Source: Nodosilinea sp. FACHB-141
GTDB taxonomy: Bacteria; Cyanobacteriota; Cyanobacteriia; Phormidesmidales; Phormidesmidaceae
DNA length: 64,000 nucleotides
Direction: 5' to 3'
Assembly: GCF_014696135.1 (NCBI RefSeq)
Contig: NZ_JACJPP010000011.1
Coordinates: forward strand, 186,001-250,000
Shown here: piece after piece, positions 9,947 to 19,246 of the stretch
Layout: each line of letters opens with the position of its first letter
How positions within the stretch are numbered: the stretch's first letter is position 1
Translations under genes and position numbers: made by a program
Notes under the pieces: model-generated
What the model was told of the DNA's origin: nothing
Databases searched by the model: none
The model's input: the letters and a program-made list of their open reading frames with translations, nothing else

Positions 9947-10795
9947 ATGCCCCCCTGGCTCACCCGCACCCCCATCCACCTCGCCCTAGTCACCCTTTCC
10001 CTGCTGTGGACTCTCCCCAGCCTGGGCTTGCTGATCAGCTCGATCCGCCCCCCAGCTGACGTGCTCGCCAGCGGCTGGTGGACGGTGTTTCAGCACCCTT
10101 TTGAGTTCACCCAGTACAGCCTGGAGAACTACCGCGCGGTGCTGGGCGCGGCGGGGATGGGTCAGGCGTTGCTCAATAGCTTTACCATTGCGATTCCAGC
10201 GACGGTGATGCCGATCGCGATCGCCACCTTTGCCGCCTACGCCCTCGCCTGGATGGAGTTTCCTGGGCGCCAGTGGCTGTTTTTGGCGATCGTGGCGTTG
10301 CTGGTGGTGCCCTTGCAGATGACGTTTATTCCTTTGCTGCGCACCTACGGCGATTTGGGCCTGACGGGCACCTTCGCCGGGGTGTGGCTGGCCCATACGG
10401 GCTACAGCCTGCCCCTAGGCATTTACCTGTTGAATAATTACATCAGAGCGTTGCCGAAGGATTTAGTTGAAGCGGCGGCGGTGGATGGGGCCACCCACCT
10501 CAAAATTTTTACTCGGGTGGTGGTACCGCTGTCGATGCCTGCGATCGCCTCCTTTGCAGTTTTCCAGTTTCTCTGGGTGTGGAATGATTTGCTGGTAGCG
10601 CTGGTATTTTTGGGCGGCACCCCCACCGTCGCTCCCCTGACGATTACCCTCACCAACCTGGTCGGCTCGCGAGGCCAAGACTGGCACCTGCTCACCGCCG
10701 GGGCGTTTGTCACCATGACGGTGCCGCTGCTGGTGTTCTTTGCCCTCCAGCGGTACTTTGTGCGCGGGCTGCTGGCGGGGTCGGTGAAGGGGTAG
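9947..10795 (+). CDS. ggtD: Sugar/osmolyte ABC transporter permease (AglG/GgtD-type)
   Basis: The second CUT1 membrane subunit, 282 residues with six predicted helices and the EAA loop EAAAVDGATHLKIFTRVVVPLS. The conserved MalG-type C-terminus (about PLLVFFALQRYFVRGLLAGSV) and KG end are present. It partners the preceding permease in an importer whose ATPase gene follows after a C-rich spacer with a long inverted repeat. The start ATG 9947-9949 gives MPPWLTRTPIHLAL. Confidence 0.82.
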   Translation: MPPWLTRTPIHLALVTLSLLWTLPSLGLLISSIRPPADVLASGWWTVFQHPFEFTQYSLENYRAVLGAAGMGQALLNSFTIAIPATVMPIAIATFAAYALAWMEFPGRQWLFLAIVALLVVPLQMTFIPLLRTYGDLGLTGTFAGVWLAHTGYSLPLGIYLLNNYIRALPKDLVEAAAVDGATHLKIFTRVVVPLSMPAIASFAVFQFLWVWNDLLVALVFLGGTPTVAPLTITLTNLVGSRGQDWHLLTAGAFVTMTVPLLVFFALQRYFVRGLLAGSVKG

Positions 10796-10802
10796 ATGGG
10801 TT

Positions 10803-10947
10803 GATGGGTAGGCGGGTGCATGGAGTAGATGAGCCTAAAACTCCACCCCCTGAGCCCTGACCCCTGCCTCCTACCCCTCACCCTTCCCATCCACGCTCCC
10901 ACCCATCCACCCCCTCACCCTCCTACTCTCCCACCCGCCCACCCATC
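10803..10947. repeat. C-rich spacer with long inverted repeat before the ATPase gene
   Basis: The 166-bp gap before the ABC ATPase is strongly strand-biased. GATGGGTAGGCGGGTG at 10803-10818 is complementary at 15 of 16 positions to CACCCGCCCACCCATC at 10932-10947. Between the arms lies a run of C/T-rich units in which CCCACCCATCCAC occurs at 10898-10910; it recurs at 10938-10950, across the right arm. The plus-strand transcript would place a large hairpin just before the ATG at 10962, within the transporter cassette. Confidence 0.7.
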
Positions 10948-10961
10948 CACTCCCCCACCCT

Positions 10962-12065
10962 ATGCCCTCGGTCACTTTCAAGTCTGTCACTAAGCGCTAC
11001 GGCGAGTTTGTGGCCCTGCGTGATCTAGATATTGAGATTGGCGATCGCGAGTTTCTAGTCTTTGTTGGCCCGTCGGGCTGTGGCAAAACCACTACTCTGC
11101 GGTTGCTGGCGGGGTTGGACAGCGTGACTGCGGGAGATATCTACATTGGCGATCGCCGGGTGAATGAGCTGGCTAGCCGCGATCGCGATATTGCCATGGT
11201 GTTTCAGTCCTACGCGCTGTACCCCCATATGACGGTGTACGACAACATGGCTTTTAGCCTGGAGATTCAGGGTTTGGGCCGGGGCGATATTCAGCAGCGG
11301 GTGCAGCGGGCGGCTCAGCAGATGGGGCTGGAGGATTTGCTTCACCGCAAGCCTAAGGAACTCTCGGGGGGGCAGCGGCAGCGGGTGGCGGTGTGTCGGG
11401 CAATCCTTCGCAACCCGGCGGTGTTTTTGATGGATGAACCCCTTTCTAACCTGGATGCCCAACTGCGCGTGCAGGCCCGCGCCGAAATCAGCCGCCTGCA
11501 CCGTGAGCTAGAGAGCACGTTCGTTTATGTCACCCATGACCAAGTCGAAGCCATGACCATGGGCACTCGCATTGCCATTTTGAACCAGGGCGTCTTGCAG
11601 CAGATCGATACTCCCCAGGCGATCTACAGCGCTCCTAAAAACAAGTTTGTGGCCGGGTTTATCGGCAGTCCCGCGATGAATTTCTTTGATGGAGTTCTAG
11701 TCGAAATGGCCGATCAGCTTTGGTTCAAATCCGATGCTCTAAGCTTGCCTCTACCGCCGACAACCTCTGCCCAGTACCAGCGCTACATCAGTCAGCGGGT
11801 AATCTGCGGCATTCGCCCCGAAGACATTCACGATGCCCGCTACCTGCCTCCTAGCATAGTCACCGCTCCCCTCAAAGGCACCATTACCCACACTGAAAGC
11901 ATGGGCCATGAGGTGATTGTTTACCTGGCTCTAGGCGACGGTCAGAGCTGCGCAGCTAGGGTAGATCGCCGCTCGACTCTGGCTTTGGGCGACAGGGTTG
12001 AACTGGCCGTGAACACCCATGTCCTACACCTGTTTAATTCCCACACTGAAGAGGCGATAAGTTAA
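10962..12065 (+). CDS. ggtA: ABC transporter ATP-binding protein (MsmK/UgpC/GgtA-type)
   Basis: The 367-residue ATPase of a CUT1 importer: Walker [11 protein letters not shown]-loop [14 protein letters not shown], signature [11 protein letters not shown], Walker [18 protein letters not shown]-loop [14 protein letters not shown]-terminal TOBE/MalK regulatory domain follows (about 235-365, [11 protein letters not shown]). It probably energises the two permeases encoded just upstream. MalK-type ATPases of this group are often shared between transporters, so its specificity is not fixed by sequence alone. The stop is followed by the diguanylate cyclase gene in the same direction. Confidence 0.9.
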   Translation: MPSVTFKSVTKRYGEFVALRDLDIEIGDREFLVFVGPSGCGKTTTLRLLAGLDSVTAGDIYIGDRRVNELASRDRDIAMVFQSYALYPHMTVYDNMAFSLEIQGLGRGDIQQRVQRAAQQMGLEDLLHRKPKELSGGQRQRVAVCRAILRNPAVFLMDEPLSNLDAQLRVQARAEISRLHRELESTFVYVTHDQVEAMTMGTRIAILNQGVLQQIDTPQAIYSAPKNKFVAGFIGSPAMNFFDGVLVEMADQLWFKSDALSLPLPPTTSAQYQRYISQRVICGIRPEDIHDARYLPPSIVTAPLKGTITHTESMGHEVIVYLALGDGQSCAARVDRRSTLALGDRVELAVNTHVLHLFNSHTEEAIS

Positions 12066-12186
12066 CTCTTTGGGTGGGGATTGTTTAGGAGCGACTTTTG
12101 CTAACTTAACAAAGAACAATGCTGAACAGGGAATAATTCGACTCTGGCACCTGTTCTGCTCAATCTACCACCAGAGGATTTTCTCT

Positions 12187-13806
12187 ATGGCCAAGGTGCC
12201 TAGAGGTAAACGGCAGTCTCCCCGCTTTTGGAACGAGATTACTCCAGAGTCATCGGAGTTGCAGCTCTCTCCGACGGCATGGCGGCACGAGGCGACCGTG
12301 AACAGGCAGATTCAAGTTTATGCCCAGCTTCATCTGCTGCAGCAAATAGTTGACTCGATGCCTGCTTGCGTTTCCTATGTAGACAAAAATCTTTGCTATC
12401 AATACGTCAACGTCACGTATCAAGACTGGTTTGGTATCAAGCCGGAGGATCTCTATGGTCGCTCCTTGGAAACAGTGATTGGCACCGCCGCCTACGAAAA
12501 GGTTAAGCCCAATATCGATCGGGTTTTAGCGGGAGAAAAGGTGGTCTATGAAGCCACCCTACATTATGACCGGGCGGGGACGCGCTATGTGCACGCCACC
12601 CTGGTACCCGACTACGACACCGAGGGGGCGGTGAAAGGCTACTTTGCGTTGATTCAAGACCTGACCGATCGCAAGGCGGCAGAACTTGCCCTCCAGCGGA
12701 AGTCAGAGCAAGATCACACTCTTTGGCAGATCACCCAACGCATTCGACAAACCCTAGACCTACAAGATATTTTGGCCACTGCCACTGAGGAGGTGCAGCG
12801 CCACCTACACGTCGATCGCACCCTGATTTTTCAGTTCACCTCGGGCCACGGCGGCGAGGTCATTCAGGTTACCCATGAGGCTGACTGCCCTATAGCCATC
12901 ACCGCTCATCAGTGCCAGGGGCAAGGGCTGCGGTCAACCTGCTATCAACATTATGGTCAGAGCACCGTGGGTGCTGTGGCCGACCTAGAGCAGCAGGATG
13001 CTGACCTCTGCCTCAGCCCCTTGATGCGGGCGATCGCGGCCAAGTCGGCCATCATTGCCCCGGTGCTACAGTCTCAAGGCAAAGGAGAAAACTGCCTTTG
13101 GGGTTTTTTGATCGCTCAGACCTGTAGCGACTACCGCCAGTGGAGTACGGGAGAAGTCGATCTGCTGGAGCAGGTGGCTGACCAGTTGGCGATCGCCGTG
13201 CAGCAGGCCGATCTACTGGCCAAACTCCAGTGCCAAGCTGAACGGCTAGCCGAGACCAACCAGGCCCTAGAGCAGGCCAACCAACGCCTCAATGAACTGA
13301 GCCGCCAAGATGCCCTCACCAAAATTGCCAACCGTCGCCATTTCGACGTCGTTCTTCAGCAGGAGTGGAAGCGCCTGAGCCGCAGCCAATTACCCCTCTC
13401 GCTGATCATGTTTGACGTTGATCGCTTTAAGCAATTCAACGATCGCCACGGGCACCTGGCTGGCGATGCTTGTCTGACCACCGTTGCCCAAACTAGCCAG
13501 GGCGTGGTCAATCGCCCTACCGATCTAGTCGCTCGCTATGGGGGCGAAGAGTTTGCTGTCGTCTTGCCCAATACCGATCTTTCAGGGGCACTCACCATTG
13601 CTGAAACCCTTCGTCGCAGCATCTGCGCGCTCAACATCGTGAATTTTGAAACAGCAACCGAGACGGTCTATGTCACCGTTAGCGTTGGGGTGGCCTGCCA
13701 AATTCCCACTGTCGGCACGTCGCCTCAATATCTAATCGACATCGCTGATCGGGCGCTCTACCGAGCCAAGCAGACCGGACGCAACCGCGTAGTCTACGGG
13801 GAATAA
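12187..13806 (+). CDS. PAS-GAF-GGDEF diguanylate cyclase
   Basis: A 539-residue cytosolic signalling protein. A PAS domain covers about residues 50-170 ([20 protein letters not shown]), then a GAF domain of the phytochrome/GAF_2 type (about 185-340), a short coiled coil, and a GGDEF domain with the intact active site RYGGEEF. The product-inhibition I-site RxxD (RPTD) lies five residues before it, so it should make cyclic di-GMP. ATG 12187 is preceded by AGAGGA at 12173-12178; the frame is open back to 12070 without a good ribosome site. It sits between the transporter ATPase and binding-protein genes, so expression may be coupled to osmolyte uptake. Confidence 0.9.
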   Translation: MAKVPRGKRQSPRFWNEITPESSELQLSPTAWRHEATVNRQIQVYAQLHLLQQIVDSMPACVSYVDKNLCYQYVNVTYQDWFGIKPEDLYGRSLETVIGTAAYEKVKPNIDRVLAGEKVVYEATLHYDRAGTRYVHATLVPDYDTEGAVKGYFALIQDLTDRKAAELALQRKSEQDHTLWQITQRIRQTLDLQDILATATEEVQRHLHVDRTLIFQFTSGHGGEVIQVTHEADCPIAITAHQCQGQGLRSTCYQHYGQSTVGAVADLEQQDADLCLSPLMRAIAAKSAIIAPVLQSQGKGENCLWGFLIAQTCSDYRQWSTGEVDLLEQVADQLAIAVQQADLLAKLQCQAERLAETNQALEQANQRLNELSRQDALTKIANRRHFDVVLQQEWKRLSRSQLPLSLIMFDVDRFKQFNDRHGHLAGDACLTTVAQTSQGVVNRPTDLVARYGGEEFAVVLPNTDLSGALTIAETLRRSICALNIVNFETATETVYVTVSVGVACQIPTVGTSPQYLIDIADRALYRAKQTGRNRVVYGE

Positions 13807-13890
13807 GGATTCTTTTCGCGGGGCTGGCACAGTAGAGTAACCTGGCCTAAGGTTAGGGCCATGCATGCCAACTGAGATCAGGCCACCACA

Positions 13891-15186
13891 ATGAAAAAAC
13901 TTCCCCATTTCGTCGGGCTTACGCTCATCTTCAGCGTTGTGATGGTTGGCTGTCGGTCGCAGTCAAACGCTCCCCAGTCTACCGAAGTGCAGTCCGGCGA
14001 TACCATCACCATTCTGGGCACCCTGACCGGCGTGGGCGAAGACAAGATGCGGGCCGCTATGGCTCCCTTTACCGCAGCTACCGGAATTGAAATTATCTAC
14101 GAAGGCAGCGACGCTTTTACCACCCTGGTGCCGGTGCGGGTCGATTCGGGCAACCCGCCTGATATAGCCCTGTTTCCGCAGCCAGGGCTGATGATGGACT
14201 TTGCTGAGGCCGGCCAGATGGTGCCCCTCACCGACTTTATCGATCGCGCCACCCTGGGCGACGCCTACGACGAGTACCTGCTGAATCTAGTCAGCTTAGA
14301 AGACGATGTCTACGGCCTGTGGATGCGGGCGGATGTGAAAAGTCTGGTGTGGTACAACCCGCAAGCCTTTGAGGCCAAAGGATACACTGTGCCTGAGACC
14401 TGGGCCGAGATGGAAGTGCTCAGCGATCGCATGATCGCCGACGGCAGCAAACCCTGGTGTATGGGCATGGAGAGCGGCCAGGCCACCGGCTGGGTCGGCA
14501 CCGACTGGGTCGAAGACATTTTGCTGCGCCAGGCGGGGCCAGAGGTTTACGACCAGTGGGTGAGCCACGAGATTCCCTTTGCTGACCCGCAGGTGAAGGC
14601 GGCGTTTGAGGGCTTTGGAGCGATCGCCCTCGACTCCGAGGCGGTGCTGGGCGGCACCACTGGCATCCTCAGCACCCCCTTTGGGGAGGCCCCGCTGCCT
14701 CTATTTGCCAACCCACCAGGCTGCTACCTGCACCACCAGGCCAGCTTTATTGTCGAATTTTTACCCGAAACCGTTGAACCCGGCGTCAATCTCAGCGTGT
14801 TCCCGCTGCCGCCGATGGACCCAGCCCAGGGCAACGCAGTGATTTTGGGCGGCATCGTCTTTGGCGTGTTTAACGACACGCCAGCGGTGCGCGCCCTGAT
14901 GGCGTATCTGGCCACCCCCGAACCCCATGCGATTTGGGCCGGGCTGGGCAGCTACATTTCTCCGCACCGCCAGGTGAGCCTCGACGCCTACCCCGACGAC
15001 CTCACCCGCAGGCAAGCCGAGATTTTGCAAAACGCCGATGTGCTACGCTTCGACGGTGCTGATCTGATGCCGGGTGCGATCGGCACGGGTGCCTTTTGGT
15101 CGGGCATTGTTGACTATGTCGATGGCCAAGACTTAGACACCGTGCTCAGCGACATCGACGCTGCCTGGCCCCCAGAATCTGAGTAG
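13891..15186 (+). CDS. ggtB: Substrate-binding lipoprotein of the osmolyte ABC transporter (GgtB/AglE-type)
   Basis: A 431-residue periplasmic binding protein. The signal peptide ends in a lipobox-like VMVGC at Cys21, so it is probably lipid-anchored. The mature start (TITILGTLTGVGEDKMRAAM) and the block PVRVDSGNPPDIALFPQPGL are characteristic of the alpha-glucoside/glucosylglycerol binding subfamily. It completes the importer formed with the two permeases and ATPase upstream, and is the last gene before a hairpin terminator. The substrate assignment rests on subfamily resemblance only. Confidence 0.85.
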   Translation: MKKLPHFVGLTLIFSVVMVGCRSQSNAPQSTEVQSGDTITILGTLTGVGEDKMRAAMAPFTAATGIEIIYEGSDAFTTLVPVRVDSGNPPDIALFPQPGLMMDFAEAGQMVPLTDFIDRATLGDAYDEYLLNLVSLEDDVYGLWMRADVKSLVWYNPQAFEAKGYTVPETWAEMEVLSDRMIADGSKPWCMGMESGQATGWVGTDWVEDILLRQAGPEVYDQWVSHEIPFADPQVKAAFEGFGAIALDSEAVLGGTTGILSTPFGEAPLPLFANPPGCYLHHQASFIVEFLPETVEPGVNLSVFPLPPMDPAQGNAVILGGIVFGVFNDTPAVRALMAYLATPEPHAIWAGLGSYISPHRQVSLDAYPDDLTRRQAEILQNADVLRFDGADLMPGAIGTGAFWSGIVDYVDGQDLDTVLSDIDAAWPPESE

Positions 15187-15208
15187 GGGGGCATGGCGAT
15201 CGCCCCCC
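15186..15208 (+). terminator. Hairpin just after the binding-protein gene
   Basis: GGGGGGC (15186-15192) pairs with GCCCCCC (15202-15208) around a 9-nt loop that contains part of a GGCGATCGCC palindrome. It begins at the stop codon of the upstream gene and is followed by a weak TTGG/TTTT stretch. It is a likely terminator for the transporter cassette. The remaining 190 bp to the thioesterase stop contain no gene I can support. Confidence 0.6.
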
Positions 15209-15396
15209 CAAGGAATTTGGTTTTCCCTCGGGGGTTGCTGACAAACAATATGATTTGAGAGAGCAAACCACCATGTCAGAATGCTGGCCGGCGTCGGCAA
15301 ACTGCTCAAAAACACCCCGGTCATGGATGTGTCAGCCCACACTAAGGGTGCCGTAGCCCGAAGTTAGATAGGGAAACTAAATTCATGGGCCAAGAC

Positions 15397-15819
15397 CTAG
15401 ACTTCCGCCGCCACAGTTAAATAGGCAGAAAACAAAGCTCTTTCTTCCGATGAAAGGCGTTTGGGACGCATGGTTTTGATGTCTACAAATAAGCCTTTTT
15501 GCATGCCCTCAGCGGCCAGCACCTGGTCACCGTTGTAAAACCGAAACTGCATGACCGCTGAGGCATTGCGTAGCTCAGACAGCCACATTTGAGCCTGAAC
15601 GCGATCGCCCAAATACAGCGGCAATTTATAAATAATGTTGGTTTGAGTTAAAACGGGCGCAATTCCCTGTTTAACCACTTCATGGATTGGCATGCCAATG
15701 GCTTCTAGCAACTTGAGGCGACCAATTTCCATCCAGTGGATATAAACCGAGTTATTCACATGGCCAGCAAAGTCAATTTGATAGGTATAAACCTCAAGAT
15801 CAAACAGAAGTTTGTGCAT
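15397..15819 (-). CDS. 4HBT-type acyl-CoA thioesterase
   Basis: A 140-residue hot-dog-fold thioesterase of the YbgC/4-hydroxybenzoyl-CoA type. The catalytic-loop motif is YQIDFAGHVNNSVYIHWME, with the Asp before GHVNN. These enzymes release acids from acyl-CoA or acyl-ACP in the cytosol. It is transcribed away from a TetR-family gene whose putative operators lie in the 94-bp gap, so it is probably the regulator's target. The acyl chain is unknown. Confidence 0.88.
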   Translation of the reverse strand: MHKLLFDLEVYTYQIDFAGHVNNSVYIHWMEIGRLKLLEAIGMPIHEVVKQGIAPVLTQTNIIYKLPLYLGDRVQAQMWLSELRNASAVMQFRFYNGDQVLAAEGMQKGLFVDIKTMRPKRLSSEERALFSAYLTVAAEV

Positions 15820-15851
15820 AGTCTGCGCCAGCCAGAGAATGATCGATCTAA

Positions 15852-15894
15852 GTCACCGCTCAGTGACACGGTATCATGGTCACCGAGTGGTGAC
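15852..15894. promoter_or_regulatory. Two related 16-nt palindromes between TetR and thioesterase genes
   Basis: Box 1 at 15852-15867 reads GTCACCGCTCAGTGAC and box 2 at 15879-15894 reads GTCACCGAGTGGTGAC. Box 2 has perfect 6-bp arms. The reverse complement of box 1 matches box 2 at 14 of 16 positions, so they are two copies of one site in opposite orientation, with centres 27 bp apart. Their location between divergent tetR and thioesterase starts, and their size, suit TetR-family operators controlling both genes. Confidence 0.75.
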
Positions 15895-15913
15895 AAGCCA
15901 GCGAGAGGACTTT

Positions 15914-16528
15914 ATGGCACGCGACAAAGAAGAAACTAAGGCCCGCATTTTGGCTGCCGTTGGCAAGCTATTAGCCGAATCTGGCTTTAAAGGTCTGGGG
16001 GTGAATGCGATCGCCCGCGAGGCCGGAGTCGATAAAGTCTTGATCTACCGATATTTTGAAGGGCTGCCGCAGCTGCTCCAAAGTTTTGCTAAGGAGGGTG
16101 ACTACTGGCCATCAGTGGAAGAATTGGTGGGGGACGAGTCTACGGTGAATGCCGAAACTCTGGCTGACTGGATGGCCTATCTACTGTCAAGATTTTCAGA
16201 CAATCTGCAAGAGCGCCCCATGACGCAGGAAATTCTGCGGTGGGAACTGCTTGAGGGCAATGAATTAACCCGTGAACTTGCCTATGTAAGAGACAGATTT
16301 GCTCTAGACAGCCTAAAGTTTTTAGAAGAAAAAGGGTCTTTTTCTCCAGACAAAGATATTCCGGCCATTAGCGCTGTTTTAGTAGCAGGGGTGGTTTACC
16401 TCATGCTGCGAACTAAGTCCAGCAGCACGTTTATGGGCATCGACTTTAGCTCGCCTGCCGGCTGGCAGCGCATTCAGGCCGCCCTTGATTCCATGGTTCA
16501 GCTAACAGTTGCAGACAGCAAAAAATAA
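15914..16528 (+). CDS. TetR/AcrR family transcriptional regulator
   Basis: A 204-residue repressor with an N-terminal helix-turn-helix (about 8-55: TKARILAAVGKLLAESGF, then AIAREAGVDKVLIYRYF) and a helical ligand-binding C-terminal domain. ATG 15914 is preceded by GAGAGGA at 15903-15909; the frame is open upstream but would run through the palindromic operators. The palindromes end 20 bp before this start, consistent with autoregulation. The ligand is unknown; an acyl-CoA or fatty acid would suit the divergent thioesterase. A strong hairpin overlaps its stop. Confidence 0.9.
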   Translation: MARDKEETKARILAAVGKLLAESGFKGLGVNAIAREAGVDKVLIYRYFEGLPQLLQSFAKEGDYWPSVEELVGDESTVNAETLADWMAYLLSRFSDNLQERPMTQEILRWELLEGNELTRELAYVRDRFALDSLKFLEEKGSFSPDKDIPAISAVLVAGVVYLMLRTKSSSTFMGIDFSSPAGWQRIQAALDSMVQLTVADSKK

Positions 16529-16558
16529 CCGGTGACTCCGCTCAGCCACCGGTTATTT
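16523..16558. terminator. Bidirectional hairpin terminator between tetR and map
   Basis: AAATAACCGGTG (16523-16534) and CACCGGTTATTT (16547-16558) form a perfect 12-bp stem around a 12-nt loop. The left arm includes the TAA stop of the TetR gene. A-rich and T-rich flanks make it suitable for termination in both directions between the convergent tetR and map genes. Confidence 0.85.
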
Positions 16559-16580
16559 CAAATTTGCAGGGCTGCGATCG

Positions 16581-17387
16581 CTAGGCCAAAACCTTGGCAG
16601 GCGAGAGCGTCAGCACATCGACGCCGTCTTTGGTCACCACTACGGTGTGCTCAAACTGGGCCGAGAGAGAGCGATCGACGGTAATTGCCGTCCAGCCGTC
16701 AACCAGCACTTCAGCCTCATAGCTGCCGATATTGATCATCGGCTCAATAGTGAACACCATGCCGGGGCGCAGCTTTTTGCCTTTGCCCTTTTCGCCGTAG
16801 TGGGGAATCTGCGGGGCGGCGTGGAAAATGCGGTGGACGCCGTGGCCCACAAAGTCGCGCACCACCGAGAAGCCTTCGCCTTCAGCATATTCTTGAATGG
16901 CCGCACCAATGTCGCCTACCCGAGCACCGGGCTTGACCGCACGGATGCCGCGCCACATGGCTTCTTCGGTGACTTCAACCAGGCGGCGGGCGGTGGGCGA
17001 GACATCACCTACCAAGAAGGTGCGGGAAGTATCGCCGTGGTAGCCGTCGAGAATAGGGGTGACATCGATATTGACGATGTCGCCGTCGCGCAGTACGTCT
17101 TCGCCGTTGGGAATGCCGTGGCAGATAACTTCGTTAATGCTGGTACAGATCGAGCGGGGAAAGGGCATCACCGTACCGGCATAGCCCAGGGGAGCACTTT
17201 TAGCGCCGTGCTTTTGGGTCCAGGTCTCGGCCAAGTCGTTCAGTTCTTGGGTACTGACGCCGGGCTTGACGTGGGGAGTCAGGTAGTCGAGCAGCTGAGC
17301 GGCGAGCTGGCAGGCTTTGCGCATTTTTTCTAGCTCGCGGCTAGAAAGGAGAGTGATGACTTCGGAGGGTTGCTTTTGTTCTTCCAC
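16581..17387 (-). CDS. map: Type I methionine aminopeptidase
   Basis: Removes initiator Met from nascent proteins. The 268-residue protein has the pita-bread fold blocks and the expected metal ligands: Asp in DGDIVNIDVTPILDGYHGDTSRTF (two Asp), His in GHGVHRIFHAAP, Glu in FTIEPMIN and a late Glu in SAQFEHTVVV. A short N-terminal extension precedes the peptidase core. The start appears to be GTG at 17385-17387; a Met in RELEKMRKACQL is an internal alternative. The 169-bp gap upstream shows nothing else. Confidence 0.95.
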   Translation of the reverse strand: MEEQKQPSEVITLLSSRELEKMRKACQLAAQLLDYLTPHVKPGVSTQELNDLAETWTQKHGAKSAPLGYAGTVMPFPRSICTSINEVICHGIPNGEDVLRDGDIVNIDVTPILDGYHGDTSRTFLVGDVSPTARRLVEVTEEAMWRGIRAVKPGARVGDIGAAIQEYAEGEGFSVVRDFVGHGVHRIFHAAPQIPHYGEKGKGKKLRPGMVFTIEPMINIGSYEAEVLVDGWTAITVDRSLSAQFEHTVVVTKDGVDVLTLSPAKVLA

Positions 17388-17556
17388 GGTATCTTTGGCT
17401 CTGGGTGAATGGCTGGGGGTGAGTGCCTTAGCTATAGAGTAGGCATTTTCTCGGCGATAGAAACATTGAGGGTCTAAACCGACCGCTCCTGCCCAGCAGT
17501 AATTCCCTGGGTGATGATGCCAAAAATGCCATGCCGCTAGTATAGCAACCGGCGTC

Positions 17557-18066
17557 CTACTGCTTGTGGTTTGCTAGGGCCTTGCGCATCTTAAAGCAGG
17601 GCATTTCTTGTCCAAAGGCCAGCTGGTGAACCCCCGGCTCAATGACTTCAAAGCCCTGCTTTTGGTAAAACGCTGCGGCATTGAGAGAGGCGTTGAGCCG
17701 CAGGTCGGTGAGCCCTAGGGCGATCGCCTCTCGTTCAAGGGTGGCTAAAATGCTGGCTCCAATGCCGCGCCGGCCATAGTTGGGGTGAGTGTACAAGCTC
17801 TGCAATTCGCCATCTTTGTGAATAAAGCCGTAGCCAACGACCTGCCCGCTGTGTCTGGCGACAATGACCCGACGGTCGGGGTGCTCAATCCATCTTTGGC
17901 GGACGCGCTCAATGCGATCGCTCGTAATTGGCCGCCGGGACCAGTTGTTCAAAATCTCGTGGGAGTAGTAGGGGGCGGCCGTCTGGTGCACCGCCGCTGC
18001 GTGAATTTCGAGCAGGGCTTGGGCATCTTCGGGTTTGGCTGGCTCAATGGTGATGGGGCTATCCAT
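17557..18066 (-). CDS. GNAT family N-acetyltransferase
   Basis: A 169-residue acetyltransferase using acetyl-CoA. Motif A is LQSLYTHPNYGRRGIGASIL, with the Q/RxxGxG/A loop for pyrophosphate, and motif B includes AAAFYQKQGFEVIEPGVH. The substrate is not predictable. I chose ATG 18064-18066 (MDSPITIEPAKPEDA); the frame is open upstream only by running antisense into the end of the aldo/keto reductase gene. It lies 43 bp downstream of that gene on the same strand. Confidence 0.87.
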   Translation of the reverse strand: MDSPITIEPAKPEDAQALLEIHAAAVHQTAAPYYSHEILNNWSRRPITSDRIERVRQRWIEHPDRRVIVARHSGQVVGYGFIHKDGELQSLYTHPNYGRRGIGASILATLEREAIALGLTDLRLNASLNAAAFYQKQGFEVIEPGVHQLAFGQEMPCFKMRKALANHKQ

Positions 18067-18109
18067 AGGTACTCGCTTGGCGTAGCGGCAGCTTGCTGCC
18101 CTGTAGCCC

Positions 18110-19237
18110 CTAGTCGCCCCAAAGGCGGCGGCGGGTGGGGCCTTGGAGGCGATCGTGGGTATCGCGCAGCAGCGCGGGAATATCGAGCTTTTCGGGGCAG
18201 CGGGGCAGGCAGTCGCCGCAGTCGGTGCAGCGGTTGGCCTTGCGGCCGGGGAACCAGTGACCTGCGTTCTCAAACATGCGGTACCGATATTCGCCAAAGG
18301 GCTGCATGTCGTAGGCCACCGCTAGATTTCTGAGCCGCAGCACTTCTGGAATATTGATGGCTTCGGGGCAGGGCAGGCAGTCGTAGCACTGGGCGCAGCG
18401 ATCGCTCCCCAAAGCAGCAGATTCTTGCGTCGAAAGCCGTTCCAGGGCAGCGAGTTCTGCAGTGGTCAGGGGCTGGGTGCGATCGCCCAAACTTTCTAGA
18501 GTTGCGAGTTCTGCCGGGATGGCAGGGCCGGTGCTGAGGGTGGTGATGCGTGGGTCGGCCAGCAGCCAGCGATAGGTCAACTCCAGCGGGGTAAACGGCG
18601 CGCAGAGTTCCTCAAGCTGGGCGGGCGGGGTGTAAAGCATACCGCCCTTGTCGCCGGGGGAGATGATGAAGATGCCCATATCTCGCTCAGCAGCAAGGTC
18701 GAGGATGGGGGCGTGGCGCTGAAAGAAATAGTAGTAGTGCAGGTTGACGAAATCGAACTGATCAGTGGCGATCGCCCCCTCGATCACCTCCCGACTGCCG
18801 TGGGTCGAAAACCCCACGTGGCCAATGCGTCCCTCAGCCTGAAAGCGCCGCACCGCCGCCATGCAGCCCTGGGGATCGCTCACCCAGGCTAGGTGCTCAG
18901 AGGTGTTGAGACCGTGGATGGCGAGACAGTGAATGTGGTTTAGCCCTAGCCGTTCCAGGGATTCCTCCAGGCGCTGAGTCATTGTGGCGGCGTCAGGCTG
19001 AGGTGTAACTTTGGTGGTGATTACCAAGTTGTCTGGCACCGCTGCTGTTTTGAGAAAAGCCCCTAACCAGCGCTCGCTAGTGCCATAGGCCTGAGCAGTT
19101 TCGATGTGGTTGATGCCCAGCGCCAACCCAGCGATCAGAGTGTCGCGAAACACCTTCTCAGAGGCCAAAGCGCGCATGGTGCCCAGAGATAGCACCGAGA
19201 GCGATAGATTGGTGCGACCGAACCGCCGATAGTCCAT
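18110..19237 (-). CDS. Aldo/keto reductase with C-terminal 4Fe-4S domain
   Basis: A 375-residue protein. An AKR barrel (about 1-260) begins MDYRRFGRTNLSLSVLSLGT and has the catalytic Tyr in AQAYGTSERW. Then comes a ferredoxin-like C-terminus with two Cys clusters, CAQCYDCLPCP and CTDCGDCLPRCP. Such fusions are common in cyanobacteria and anaerobes and are thought to be redox enzymes taking electrons through the clusters. The substrate is unknown. A repeat element of the GGGTATAGGG family fills the 89-bp gap upstream of its start. Confidence 0.9.
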   Translation of the reverse strand: MDYRRFGRTNLSLSVLSLGTMRALASEKVFRDTLIAGLALGINHIETAQAYGTSERWLGAFLKTAAVPDNLVITTKVTPQPDAATMTQRLEESLERLGLNHIHCLAIHGLNTSEHLAWVSDPQGCMAAVRRFQAEGRIGHVGFSTHGSREVIEGAIATDQFDFVNLHYYYFFQRHAPILDLAAERDMGIFIISPGDKGGMLYTPPAQLEELCAPFTPLELTYRWLLADPRITTLSTGPAIPAELATLESLGDRTQPLTTAELAALERLSTQESAALGSDRCAQCYDCLPCPEAINIPEVLRLRNLAVAYDMQPFGEYRYRMFENAGHWFPGRKANRCTDCGDCLPRCPEKLDIPALLRDTHDRLQGPTRRRLWGD

Positions 19238-19246
19238 AGTTGGAAG

